Positions 1-7,620 of a stretch of 23,009 nt of DNA are shown here, one piece after another (within the stretch, counting starts at the first letter, position 1; every line of letters starts with the position of its first letter). The notes beneath the pieces were generated by a model that did not search any database, was not told where the DNA came from, and worked only from the letters and a program-made list of their open reading frames with translations. This DNA comes from an uncultured Eubacteriales bacterium (GTDB lineage Bacteria; Bacillota; Clostridia; Christensenellales; Aristaeellaceae): the NCBI GenBank assembly GCA_900553295.1, contig USCR01000023.1:1-23009 (forward strand). The letters run 5' to 3'. Made by a program: the position numbers and the translations under genes.

Positions 1-19
1 CCTGACTTTAGTATATCAG

Positions 20-46
20 AAAAGGCCGCATGATGCGACCTTTTTT
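20..46 (+). terminator. Terminator hairpin at left edge, possibly bidirectional
   Basis: A 10-bp stem with one mismatch (21-30 with 34-43) and a TGA loop is followed on the plus strand by six T. On the minus strand the same stem is followed by TTTTC, so it may also end the carB-dapF transcript. No plus-strand gene is visible here; its end would lie left of position 1. Confidence 0.65.
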
Positions 47-55
47 GACAGGCTG

Positions 56-94
56 AGAGGGACGCATTCCCATGGAATACGTCCCTCTTTTTTT
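56..94 (+). terminator. Strong intrinsic terminator, plus orientation
   Basis: A 15-bp stem (56-70 with 74-88) has a single C/A mismatch and a 3-nt loop, followed by seven T on the plus strand. On the minus strand no T-tract follows directly. It is therefore best read as a second, tandem stop for transcription entering from the left, protecting the convergent carB-dapF gene. Confidence 0.75.
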
Positions 95-105
95 AGGCCG
101 TGACT

Positions 106-3100
106 TTAGATCTCAATCAGTCCCTCAAAGTCCCGGGTAGCGTCGCCCGTGAGCCATACCAGGCCGTTTTGCTCATAACGCACCACCAGCTCGCCCCCAG
201 GCAAGTGAACGGAGATATCCGTATCCCGGTCGCACAGGCCATTTTCCACAGCGGCAACCGCCACTGCGCACGCGCCGGTACCGCAGGCCACCGTCTCACC
301 GATGCCGCGCTCCCACACGCGCATTTTGATGATGTTCCGCTCCAGCACCGTAGCAAAGGACACATTCACCCGCTCCGGGAACAGGGGATCTGTCTCAATG
401 GCGGGGCCCACATGCTCCAGGCTAATGCGTGCCACATCGTCCACAAACTGCACCACATGGGGATTGCCCATGGACAGGCAGCTGATCCGGCGGTTCTCCC
501 CGGCCAGGAATACCTCGCGATCCATTACCCTGTCCCCATCCAGCTTCACTGGAACCTGTTCGGGCGCGAAGGCAGGCTTGCCCATATCCACCAGCACGGA
601 AAATACCGTGCTTTCCCGAATAAATAGTTGCAGGTCCTTCACCCCGGCACCCGTCTCAATGGTCATGCATTCCTTGCGTACACGGCCGCTCTCGTACAGG
701 TACTTGCCAACGCAGCGAGTGGGGTTGCCAGCGGAGGGGCTTTCGCTACCGTCGGCGTTGAACACGCGCATCTTCGCGTCGCAGGTTTCACTGGGCAGAA
801 TCAGCACAATGCCGTCGCTGCCCACGCCTGTGCGCCGGTTGGACAGGCGCACGGCAAGGGACTCGGGGCTCTCCACCGTTTGGTCGAAGCAATCAAAGTA
901 GAGGTAGTCATTGCCCGTACCGCGCATCTTCACAAAGCGGAGCTTCTCCCGCTGAGTGCGCATATCGTTGATGTCCACCAGCTCCACGTTATTGAGCGTG
1001 TAGCGGGAGGTCAGAGCGTTGGCCAGGGCATTGGCGGTATCCATGCTGGTGAACAGCGGAATGCCGCGCTCCACGGCCTTGCGGCGCATGCGTACATCCT
1101 CCAGCTGCGGCTGGCGGCCATGGCTGGAAGTGGAAATCACATACTGCACCTGATCCATTTCCAGCATTTTTTCCATCATGTCGTGGCGCACGGTGGCGGC
1201 ATACAGCCCGTGGGCCAACAGCACCTTGGCCGTGCCCGGTGTGGCAAACAGGTTGAAGCCCAGCTCCGCAAACTTCCGGGCCGTATCCACAGCCTCTTGC
1301 TTGTCCTGGTCGCGCACGGTGACCAGCAGGCCGCCCGTGTGCTTCATCTTGTAGCCGGCAGCCACCATGCCCTTGTAAATGGCCTCCTGCAGGTTGGTAC
1401 CGATGCCCAGCACCTCGCCGGTGGACTTCATTTCCGGCCCCAGATGGGTGTCCACATCCGCCAGCTTTTCAAAGCTGAAGCAGGGCACCTTCACTGCATA
1501 GTAGGGGCTCTGCCGGTACAGGCCCGTGCCATAACCCATGTCCTTGATCTTCTCCCCCAGCATGGCGCGTACAGCCAGGTCCACCATGGGTACGCCCGTC
1601 ACCTTGCTGATGTAGGGCACGGTACGGCTGGCCCGGGGATTTGCCTCAATGACATAAACCTCGTTATGGTAAATCACATACTGGATGTTGATCAGGCCCA
1701 CGGTGTTCAGCTCCAGGGCAATCGCCCGGGTGGTATCAATCAGGCGCTGATACAGCGTGCCGTTGAGGTTCCAGGCGGGATAGACCGCCATGGAGTCGCC
1801 GGAGTGCACGCCGGCCCGCTCAATATGCTCCATGATGCCGGGGATCAGCACATCCTCCCCGTCACAAATGGCGTCTGCCTCAGCCTCCACACCCTGCAGG
1901 TACTGGTCAATCAGAATGGGATTCTCAATGCCCTGGGCCAGGATGATCTTCATGTATTCAGTGATGTCCGCATCCTGGTAGGCAATGATCATGTTCTGTC
2001 CGCCCAGTACGTAGGAGGGACGTACCAATACGGGATAGCCCAGGCGATTGGCTGCCTCCAGAGCCTCCTCGCAGGTCATTACCGTGCAGCCCTGCGGGCG
2101 CTTGATGTGATGCTTCTCCATGGCGGCGTCGAACCGCTCCCGGTCCTCCGCCAGGTCGATGGCATCGGCGCTGGTGCCCAGGATGCGCACCCCGGCCTGT
2201 TGCAGGGCCTTGGTCAGTTTGATGGCCGTCTGGCCGCCAAAGGCTGCCACCACGCCCACAGGATGCTCCGTGGCGATCACGCCCAGCACATCCTCGGGTG
2301 TGAGCGGCTCGAAATACAGCCGGTCGGCGGTGTCGAAGTCCGTGGAGACGGTCTCGGGGTTGTTGTTAATCATCACCACGTCGTAGCCCGCCTGCTTGAG
2401 CATCCACACGCAATGCACGGAGGCATAGTCGAATTCGATGCCCTGGCCGATGCGGATGGGACCGGAGCCCAGCACGACTACGCAGGGCTTCTTTTCCTGC
2501 TTCTGCTCCAGGAATTCCTTGGCCTCGTTTTCCTCATCGTAGGTGGCATAGAAATACGGCGTCTGCGCCTCAAACTCAGCCGCGCAGGTGTCCACCATTT
2601 TGTACACAGGATTCCGGTGCGCCGGGGGTTCCTGGCCGCTCAGGCGGCGGATGGCGCTATCGGGATAGCCCATGGTTTTTGCCCGCAGATAGTTTTCCTC
2701 ATCCACATTGCCTTCGCGCAGGCGTTTCTCCATGGCGTAGAGGTTGGCAAACTTATGCAGGAAGAACATGTCGATCTTCGTCAGCGCATGAAGTTCCTCC
2801 AGGGAAACGCCCCGGCCAATGGCCTCATAGACGGCGTACATCCGCTCATCGGTGCACCGGCCAATCAGCTCCATCAGCGCCTGATCGGACAGCTCGCCCA
2901 GTTTCTTCATCCGCAGGGTGTCGCAGCCGATTTCCGCGCCGCGCACAGCCTTCATCAGGGCCTGCTCCACGCTCACGCCGATGGCCATCACCTCACCAGT
3001 GGCCTTCATTTGCGTGCCCAGGGTGCGCTTGCCGTACACAAACTTATCAAAGGGCCACTTCGGCAGCTTGGCCACAATATAGTCCAGCGCCGGTTCAAAG

Positions 3101-4134
3101 CAGGCGCAGGTCTTGCCGGTAATGGCATTGCGCATTTCATCCAGGGTATACCCGATGGCGATCTGCGCGGCGCACTTGGCGATGGGATACCCGGTAGCCT
3201 TGGATGCCAAGGCAGAGGAGCGACTCACCCGGGGATTGACCTCAATAACCGCGTACTCAAAGCTGTCCGGGTTCAGGGCAAACTGGCAGTTGCAGCCGCC
3301 CTCCACCTTCAGGGCCGTAATGATGTCCAGGGCGGCCCGGCGCAGCATTTGATATTCCTTGTCCGCCAGGGTCAGCGCAGGCGCCACCACGATGGAGTCG
3401 CCGGTATGCACACCCACAGGGTCAATGTTCTCCATGGAGCACACCGCCACCACGTTGCCCAAGCTGTCCCGCATGACCTCAAACTCGATTTCCTTCCACC
3501 CGGAAATGCAGCGCTCCACCAGAATCTGGGTAATGGGCGACAGGCGCAGGCCGTTTTCGGCAATCTCCTCCAGTTCCGCGCGGTTCTGGCAGATACCGCC
3601 GCCGCTGCCGCCCAGGGTGTATGCCGGGCGCACAATGACAGGATAGCCGATTTTCTCCGCAAAGGCCAGCGCGTCGGGAACATTCTCCACCACTTCGCTG
3701 GGAATGCAGGGCTGGCCGATGGCTTCCATGGTTTCCTTGAATTTCAGCCGGTCCTCCGCCTTCTCGATGGTTTCACAGGTAGCGCCCAGGAGCTTGACCC
3801 CGTGGGCATCCAGGAAGCCCTCCTTGGCCAGCTGCATGGACAGGGTCAGGCCGTTCTGGCCGCCCAGGGTGGACAGCAGGCTGTCCGGCTTTTCCTTCAG
3901 GATAATGCGCCGGATGGTTTCCAGGGTCAGCGGCTCAATGTAAATTTTATCCGCGGAAGCCCGGTCGGTCATGATGGTGGCCGGGTTCGGGTTCACCAGG
4001 ATAACCTCCAGCCCTGCCTGCTTCAGCGCACGGCAGGCCTGAGAACCGGCATAGTCAAACTCGGCGGCCTGCCCGATGACGATGGGACCGGAGCCGATAA
4101 TCATTACGCGGTGCAGTTCAGGATTCAGCGGCAT
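106..4134 (-). CDS. carB: Carbamoyl-phosphate synthase large chain fused to a DapF-like domain
   Basis: The 1342-residue product has two parts. Residues 1 to about 1057 are a full CarB: two ATP-grasp synthetase halves (starting near residues 10 and 549 with GSGPIVIGQ and GSGPIRIGQ) and a C-terminal MGS-type allosteric domain near 930-1050. Residues about 1058-1342 are a complete diaminopimelate epimerase fold, with KMRGTGNDY, VGSDG, NADGSE, SMGNPHVV, ERVNVSF and ACGTGACA. CarB makes carbamoyl phosphate for arginine and pyrimidines; DapF makes meso-DAP for lysine and peptidoglycan. There is no stop or frame break at the junction. In the DapF part the usual catalytic CGN is AGN (Ala1135, then Pro1138), while the second catalytic Cys (Cys1284) is kept. 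The start has GGGAGGAG seven bases upstream and overlaps carA by 10 bases. An internal Met1058 (ATG at 963-961) could start a separate DapF, but its upstream Shine-Dalgarno is poor. CarB is certain; activity of the DapF part is doubtful. Confidence 0.95.
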   Translation of the reverse strand: MPLNPELHRVMIIGSGPIVIGQAAEFDYAGSQACRALKQAGLEVILVNPNPATIMTDRASADKIYIEPLTLETIRRIILKEKPDSLLSTLGGQNGLTLSMQLAKEGFLDAHGVKLLGATCETIEKAEDRLKFKETMEAIGQPCIPSEVVENVPDALAFAEKIGYPVIVRPAYTLGGSGGGICQNRAELEEIAENGLRLSPITQILVERCISGWKEIEFEVMRDSLGNVVAVCSMENIDPVGVHTGDSIVVAPALTLADKEYQMLRRAALDIITALKVEGGCNCQFALNPDSFEYAVIEVNPRVSRSSALASKATGYPIAKCAAQIAIGYTLDEMRNAITGKTCACFEPALDYIVAKLPKWPFDKFVYGKRTLGTQMKATGEVMAIGVSVEQALMKAVRGAEIGCDTLRMKKLGELSDQALMELIGRCTDERMYAVYEAIGRGVSLEELHALTKIDMFFLHKFANLYAMEKRLREGNVDEENYLRAKTMGYPDSAIRRLSGQEPPAHRNPVYKMVDTCAAEFEAQTPYFYATYDEENEAKEFLEQKQEKKPCVVVLGSGPIRIGQGIEFDYASVHCVWMLKQAGYDVVMINNNPETVSTDFDTADRLYFEPLTPEDVLGVIATEHPVGVVAAFGGQTAIKLTKALQQAGVRILGTSADAIDLAEDRERFDAAMEKHHIKRPQGCTVMTCEEALEAANRLGYPVLVRPSYVLGGQNMIIAYQDADITEYMKIILAQGIENPILIDQYLQGVEAEADAICDGEDVLIPGIMEHIERAGVHSGDSMAVYPAWNLNGTLYQRLIDTTRAIALELNTVGLINIQYVIYHNEVYVIEANPRASRTVPYISKVTGVPMVDLAVRAMLGEKIKDMGYGTGLYRQSPYYAVKVPCFSFEKLADVDTHLGPEMKSTGEVLGIGTNLQEAIYKGMVAAGYKMKHTGGLLVTVRDQDKQEAVDTARKFAELGFNLFATPGTAKVLLAHGLYAATVRHDMMEKMLEMDQVQYVISTSSHGRQPQLEDVRMRRKAVERGIPLFTSMDTANALANALTSRYTLNNVELVDINDMRTQREKLRFVKMRGTGNDYLYFDCFDQTVESPESLAVRLSNRRTGVGSDGIVLILPSETCDAKMRVFNADGSESPSAGNPTRCVGKYLYESGRVRKECMTIETGAGVKDLQLFIRESTVFSVLVDMGKPAFAPEQVPVKLDGDRVMDREVFLAGENRRISCLSMGNPHVVQFVDDVARISLEHVGPAIETDPLFPERVNVSFATVLERNIIKMRVWERGIGETVACGTGACAVAVAAVENGLCDRDTDISVHLPGGELVVRYEQNGLVWLTGDATRDFEGLIEI

Positions 4135-5213
4135 TGGTAATCTCCTCCCATCATTTGCATAAAGCGGTCAAACAAGAAGCGCGTGTCCAGGGGACCGCCG
4201 CAGGCTTCCGGATGGAACTGTACGGAGAAGGCGGGCATGTCCTTGTAATCCAGCCCTTCGCAGGTGCCATCGTTCCCGTTGATAAAGCGCAGGGTGGCAT
4301 TGGCAGGCAGCGTCTCCGCGTCTACGGCAAAGCCGTGATTCTGGCTGGTCATATAGCTCCGTCCGGTTATCAGATCCTTGGCGGGTTGGTTGGCGCCCCG
4401 GTGGCCATATTTTAGCTTGCGGGTTTTTGCCCCCTGGGACAGCGCCAGCAGCTGATGGCCCAGGCAGATGCCAAAGGTGGGAATTTTCTGCAATTCCAGC
4501 AGGGACAGCTGCTCAATGATGCTGGTATTGTCCGCCGGATCTCCGGGGCCATTGGAAAGCATGACGCCATCAGGCTTGAGAGCAAGGATTTCCGCGGCTG
4601 TAGTGTCCGCGGGGACGCAGGTGACGTGGCAGCCGCGTTCCTCCAGGCAGCGCTGGATGCTTCCCTTGGCGCCAAAATCCCACAGCACAACGTGATACTT
4701 GCCTTGGGTCTTGCCCTCGGTAATCTCTTTGCAGCTCACATCCTGCACCGCGGGATGGAAGGGCAACGCCCGGAGCTTGGCAATCACGGCATCGGTATTT
4801 TCCGGCTTTTCCATCAGCAGGGCTGCGTTCATAACGCCCGCGCTGCGGATGCGCCGGGTCAGGCGGCGGGTATCCAGCCCGCACAGCCCCGGGATGCCTT
4901 CCTGACGCAGATACTCGTCCAGTGTACCCTGGCAGCGGAAATTGCTGGGATCGTGGCACCACTCCCGCACCACATACGCGCTCAGGCCTGGCCGGGCGCT
5001 TTCAAAGTCCTCTGGAATAACGCCATAATTGCCGATGGTCGGGAAGGTCTGAATCACGATTTGCCCTTCATAGCTGGGATCGGTGATGGTTTCCAGGTAA
5101 CCGGTCATGGCGGTGGTAAACACCAGCTCCGCATAAACGTCCTTCTCCGCGCCAAACCGGGTTCCCTCAAAGAGTTGCCCATCGGCCAGCAGTAAATATC
5201 CTTTGTTTTCCAT
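4125..5213 (-). CDS. carA: Carbamoyl-phosphate synthase small (glutaminase) chain
   Basis: This is the glutamine amidotransferase subunit (362 residues, normal for the family), which hydrolyses glutamine and passes ammonia to CarB. The N-terminal CarA domain is recognisable by FTTAMTGYLETITDPSY and GNYGV. The C-terminal class I GATase domain has the nucleophile elbow FGICLGHQ (Cys of the triad) and the triad His-Glu in QFHPEACGGP. It lies 12 bases after argF and overlaps the start of carB by 10 bases, so the two subunits are probably translationally coupled. The ATG follows a purine-rich AGGGAAAGGGAAA stretch serving as ribosome site. Placement behind argF suggests this synthase primarily serves arginine synthesis, although a single CPSase could also feed pyrimidines; no pyrimidine gene is in the window. 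Confidence 0.97.
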   Translation of the reverse strand: MENKGYLLLADGQLFEGTRFGAEKDVYAELVFTTAMTGYLETITDPSYEGQIVIQTFPTIGNYGVIPEDFESARPGLSAYVVREWCHDPSNFRCQGTLDEYLRQEGIPGLCGLDTRRLTRRIRSAGVMNAALLMEKPENTDAVIAKLRALPFHPAVQDVSCKEITEGKTQGKYHVVLWDFGAKGSIQRCLEERGCHVTCVPADTTAAEILALKPDGVMLSNGPGDPADNTSIIEQLSLLELQKIPTFGICLGHQLLALSQGAKTRKLKYGHRGANQPAKDLITGRSYMTSQNHGFAVDAETLPANATLRFINGNDGTCEGLDYKDMPAFSVQFHPEACGGPLDTRFLFDRFMQMMGGDYQCR

Positions 5214-5225
5214 TTTCCCTTTCCC

Positions 5226-6131
5226 TCACTTCATTACGGTTACAAGCACGGCTTTTTGCGCATGCAGCCGGTTCTCCGCCTCGTCGAAAATTTCCGTCGC
5301 ATGGGCCTCAAATACGTCAGCCGTTATCTCCTCGCCACGGTGGGCAGGGAGGCAATGCTGCACCATGCATCCCGCATGGGCAACGCTTAGGAGTTCCGCG
5401 TTCACCTGGTAGCCCTGGAACACGCGCTCCCGCACGGCCTTTTCCTCCTCCTGGCCCATGGACGCCCACACGTCAGTAAAGACTACGTCCGCATCCTTAG
5501 CCGCTTCCAGGGGCGATTCAGTGCACAGGAACATGCCGGGATAATCCTTGGTAAATTCCATCACCTTCGGATCGGGTTGGTAATCCTTGGGGCAGGCCAC
5601 GGACACATGCATGCCGGTTTTCAGTCCGCCCACAATCAGGGAATTGGCCATGTTGTTTCCGTCGCCGATGTAGCACATGTTCAGCCCCGCCAGCTTACCC
5701 TTGTGCTCCCGGATGGTCATCAGATCCGCCAGCACCTGGCACGGGTGGCAGAAGTCCGTCAGGCCGTTAATAATCGGGATGGAGCCGTACCGGGCCAGAT
5801 CCTCCACCTCTTCCTGGGCAAAGGTGCGGATCATGATGCCATCCAAATAACGGCTGAGTACCCGGGCTGTGTCCTGCACGGGTTCTCCCCGGCCGATCTG
5901 CAAATCCCGGGAAGAGAGGAACAGCGCGTGGCCCCCCAGCTGATACATACCCGTTTCAAAGCTGACGCGGGTGCGGGTGGAGGACTTTTCAAAAATCATG
6001 CCCAGAGTTTTTCCCGCCAGCAAGGGGTGAGCAATGCCGGCCTTGCGCTCCGCCTTGAGCCGGTCCGCCAGGTCCAGTATGCCGAGAATTTCCTCCGGGG
6101 TGCAGTCCATGAGCTTCAACAGGTGTTTCAC
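5226..6131 (-). CDS. argF: Ornithine carbamoyltransferase
   Basis: It transfers the carbamoyl group from carbamoyl phosphate to ornithine, giving citrulline, in the cytoplasm. The 301-residue protein shows the carbamoyl-phosphate loop SSTRTR (in FEKSSTRTRVSFE), the HPCQ motif, DVWASMGQE, and HCLPAHRGEE, which marks ornithine rather than aspartate specificity. I chose the GTG at 6131-6129 because GGAGG sits eight bases upstream and the protein then begins KHLLKLMD as in relatives. A longer reading frame up to 6179 would run through the promoter. It is first in argF-carA-carB, so the enzyme making carbamoyl phosphate is co-expressed with the one consuming it. Anabolic ArgF and catabolic ArcB cannot be told apart by sequence alone; the carAB partners favour the anabolic role. 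Confidence 0.96.
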   Translation of the reverse strand: MKHLLKLMDCTPEEILGILDLADRLKAERKAGIAHPLLAGKTLGMIFEKSSTRTRVSFETGMYQLGGHALFLSSRDLQIGRGEPVQDTARVLSRYLDGIMIRTFAQEEVEDLARYGSIPIINGLTDFCHPCQVLADLMTIREHKGKLAGLNMCYIGDGNNMANSLIVGGLKTGMHVSVACPKDYQPDPKVMEFTKDYPGMFLCTESPLEAAKDADVVFTDVWASMGQEEEKAVRERVFQGYQVNAELLSVAHAGCMVQHCLPAHRGEEITADVFEAHATEIFDEAENRLHAQKAVLVTVMK

Positions 6132-6170
6132 GGTCTCATCCTCCGCCTTTCTTCTATTGTCCTTCGGCTT

Positions 6171-6199
6171 ATTGTACACGCTTCCGGCGCGTTTGTGAA
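6171..6199 (-). promoter_or_regulatory. Sigma-A-type promoter of argF-carA-carB
   Basis: On the minus strand a -35 TTCACA (6199-6194) and a -10 TACAAT (6176-6171) are separated by exactly 17 bases, each one mismatch from consensus. Expected transcription start is near 6164, about 33 bases before the GTG start of argF. I found no clear ArgR palindrome overlapping it. Confidence 0.75.
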
Positions 6200-6209
6200 G
6201 CCCCTTTCA

Positions 6210-6235
6210 CACCTTTTCCAGCCCGCGCATAAGCT
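6210..6235 (+). promoter_or_regulatory. Possible sporulation-type promoter of the LysM gene
   Basis: CACC (6210-6213) and CATAAGCT (6228-6235) are 14 bases apart. This resembles mother-cell sigma-K or sigma-E promoters (AC-type -35, CATA-type -10) more than a sigma-A promoter, and no better housekeeping promoter is seen before 6268. The match is short and could be chance. Confidence 0.3.
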
Positions 6236-6267
6236 GAAGGCGAGGATTGATGAAAGGAGCGCGAATC

Positions 6268-7008
6268 ATGCAACAGCAATCCACTACATCCACCCCGGTG
6301 GTATGTCCCCGCGGCACCAGTGCCTATACCTGGCAGGAAGGCGACACCCTGGAGAGCGTCGCCCGTGACCGGGGCATCACCGCCCAGTCCATGACCCTGG
6401 CCAACCCGGACACGGACTTCAACACCCTGGCCGCAGGCAGCACCGTGTGCATCCCGCCCCGCATTTTCAGCTGCCTGAGCGGCGAGCTTTATCAGGTCAA
6501 GGCAGGAGATACCTTCCAGAAAATCGCGGAAGCCTACGGCATCAGTACCCTGGAACTGGCGGAGCGCAATCCCGGCGTTAAGGAAAGCGAGCTGCAAATC
6601 GGCCAGGTCATCTGCGTGCCCAAGACAGAAACCTCCAACGGCGGCAACCAGCAAAATGGTTCCACCTCCACCTGGAGCTGCCCCGCGGGCTACGCGGCGC
6701 GCACCGTCCGGGAAGGTCAAAGCTACGCCGATCTGCTCATCGAGAACAACGTCTCCTACCGTGCCATGCGTACTACCAACCCCCAGCTGGTTCCCGGACG
6801 GTTGATCACAGGTATGCGCTACTGCGCGCCGCCCGCCGGCACCCGTCAGTTGTGCGGCACAGGCACCCAAACCTATACCGTGCAGCCAGACGAAACCCTG
6901 GCCATGGTAGCCGAGCGCTTCCGCACCACGCCGGGAAGGCTCATGCAGCTCAATCCCACGCTGTTGCCCACGGACTTTTCCTCAGGCACCATCATCTGCG
7001 TGCCCTGA
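6268..7008 (+). CDS. Protein of four cysteine-bounded LysM repeats, no signal peptide
   Basis: The 246-residue protein consists almost only of four LysM modules (about residues 13-64, 69-118, 138-189, 196-246), each with an xGDT-like first strand and a Nxx-NP core. LysM binds N-acetylglucosamine polymers such as peptidoglycan or cortex. Each module is bracketed by a cysteine pair: 13/61, 69/116, 138/186 and 196/244, that is 48, 47, 48 and 48 apart. Modules 3 and 4 are more diverged. A low-complexity Ser/Thr/Asn/Gln linker lies near 120-136. There is no signal peptide or membrane segment, as in LysM proteins of the spore coat, which are made in the mother cell cytoplasm; a spore role is inference. 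I chose the ATG at 6268 because AAAGGAG lies eight bases upstream. The gene is divergent from argF and ends at a shared terminator. Confidence 0.9.
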   Translation: MQQQSTTSTPVVCPRGTSAYTWQEGDTLESVARDRGITAQSMTLANPDTDFNTLAAGSTVCIPPRIFSCLSGELYQVKAGDTFQKIAEAYGISTLELAERNPGVKESELQIGQVICVPKTETSNGGNQQNGSTSTWSCPAGYAARTVREGQSYADLLIENNVSYRAMRTTNPQLVPGRLITGMRYCAPPAGTRQLCGTGTQTYTVQPDETLAMVAERFRTTPGRLMQLNPTLLPTDFSSGTIICVP

Positions 7009-7015
7009 CGCCCGA

Positions 7016-7046
7016 AAAAAAGGATCGGCTATGCCGGTCCTTTTTT
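7016..7046. terminator. Bidirectional terminator shared by convergent genes
   Basis: Stem 16-29 pairs with 33-46 of this block (7016-7029 with 7033-7046), with one G/T pair and a TAT loop. The stem base is A-run/T-run, giving U-tracts on both strands. The TAA stop of fumB (7047-7045) overlaps the plus-strand T-tract, so one compact element ends both the LysM gene and the rsmH-fumB operon. Confidence 0.9.
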
Positions 7047-7608
7047 AACGGTGATCCCGCTGCGCCAGATATGCCGCCTGTCCCTGGGCAAAGGCATCGC
7101 CGCCCTGCGCGTCCACGGCTACCACCAGGGGCAGCTCCTGCAGGGTCAGCCGCTTGATGGACTCCGGACCCAGGTCGTCATAGGCGATCACTTCACAGGA
7201 GGTTACGCAGCTGGCCATGAGCGCCGCCGCGCCGCCAATGGCGGCAAAATACACCGCGGGATACGCCTGCATGGCTTCCACCACCGGCGCGGTACGCTTG
7301 CCCTTGCCAATCATGCCCCGCAATCCCTTTTCCAGGAGCTTTGGAGTATAGGCATCCATGCGGATGGATGTGGTAGGGCCAATGGAGCCAATGGCGCGCC
7401 CAGCGGGGGTAGGCGTAGGGCCAGCATAATAAATCACCTGTCCCTCCAGGGGCAAGGGGAGCGTTTCCCCACGCTCCATGGCTTCCACCAGGCGCAAATG
7501 CGCGGCATCCCGGGCAGTATACACCACGCCGGAAAGCAATACCTGATCCCCCGCGCGCAGGGACAGAACGTCCTCCCGGGACAGGGGTGTGGTTAGCTTG
7601 CGGATCAT
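7045..7608 (-). CDS. fumB: Class I (Fe-S) fumarate hydratase, beta subunit
   Basis: This 187-residue protein matches the C-terminal domain of iron-sulfur fumarases and L-tartrate dehydratases: TPLSREDVLSLRAGDQVLLSG at the start, then YYAGPTPTP, IGPTTSIRMD, KGKRT and YFAAIGGAAAL. Together with the alpha subunit it would interconvert fumarate and malate. It is 12 bases downstream of fumA and last in rsmH-rsmI-fumA-fumB. Its ATG has GGAGGGAAA just upstream. In anaerobic clostridia two-subunit fumarases serve an incomplete TCA cycle. Tartrate dehydratase is the main alternative, because the two families share these motifs; I favour fumarase by commonness, not by a diagnostic residue. The symbol follows two-subunit usage and does not mean the E. 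coli FumB isozyme. Confidence 0.88.
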   Translation of the reverse strand: MIRKLTTPLSREDVLSLRAGDQVLLSGVVYTARDAAHLRLVEAMERGETLPLPLEGQVIYYAGPTPTPAGRAIGSIGPTTSIRMDAYTPKLLEKGLRGMIGKGKRTAPVVEAMQAYPAVYFAAIGGAAALMASCVTSCEVIAYDDLGPESIKRLTLQELPLVVAVDAQGGDAFAQGQAAYLAQRDHR

Positions 7609-7620
7609 GGCTTTCCCTCC

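Noticed and set aside
930..1000. CarB-DapF fusion as a sequencing error
   Set aside because: The frame continues smoothly, with CarB-like residues up to the boundary and DapF-like residues right after. A lost stop by substitution cannot be excluded without reads, so this is kept as a caveat, not as the call.
628..4140. 1170-codon open frame antisense to carB-dapF
   Set aside because: It mirrors carB codon by codon, and the protein is His/Gln/Gly/Leu-rich without domains. In GC-rich genes that avoid TTA, CTA and TCA, such antisense frames arise by chance. The same applies to long plus frames over rsmI-rsmH, valS and ackA.
6171..6260. ArgR operator near argF
   Set aside because: No TGNATA-type palindrome was seen; regulation by arginine cannot be supported from the sequence.
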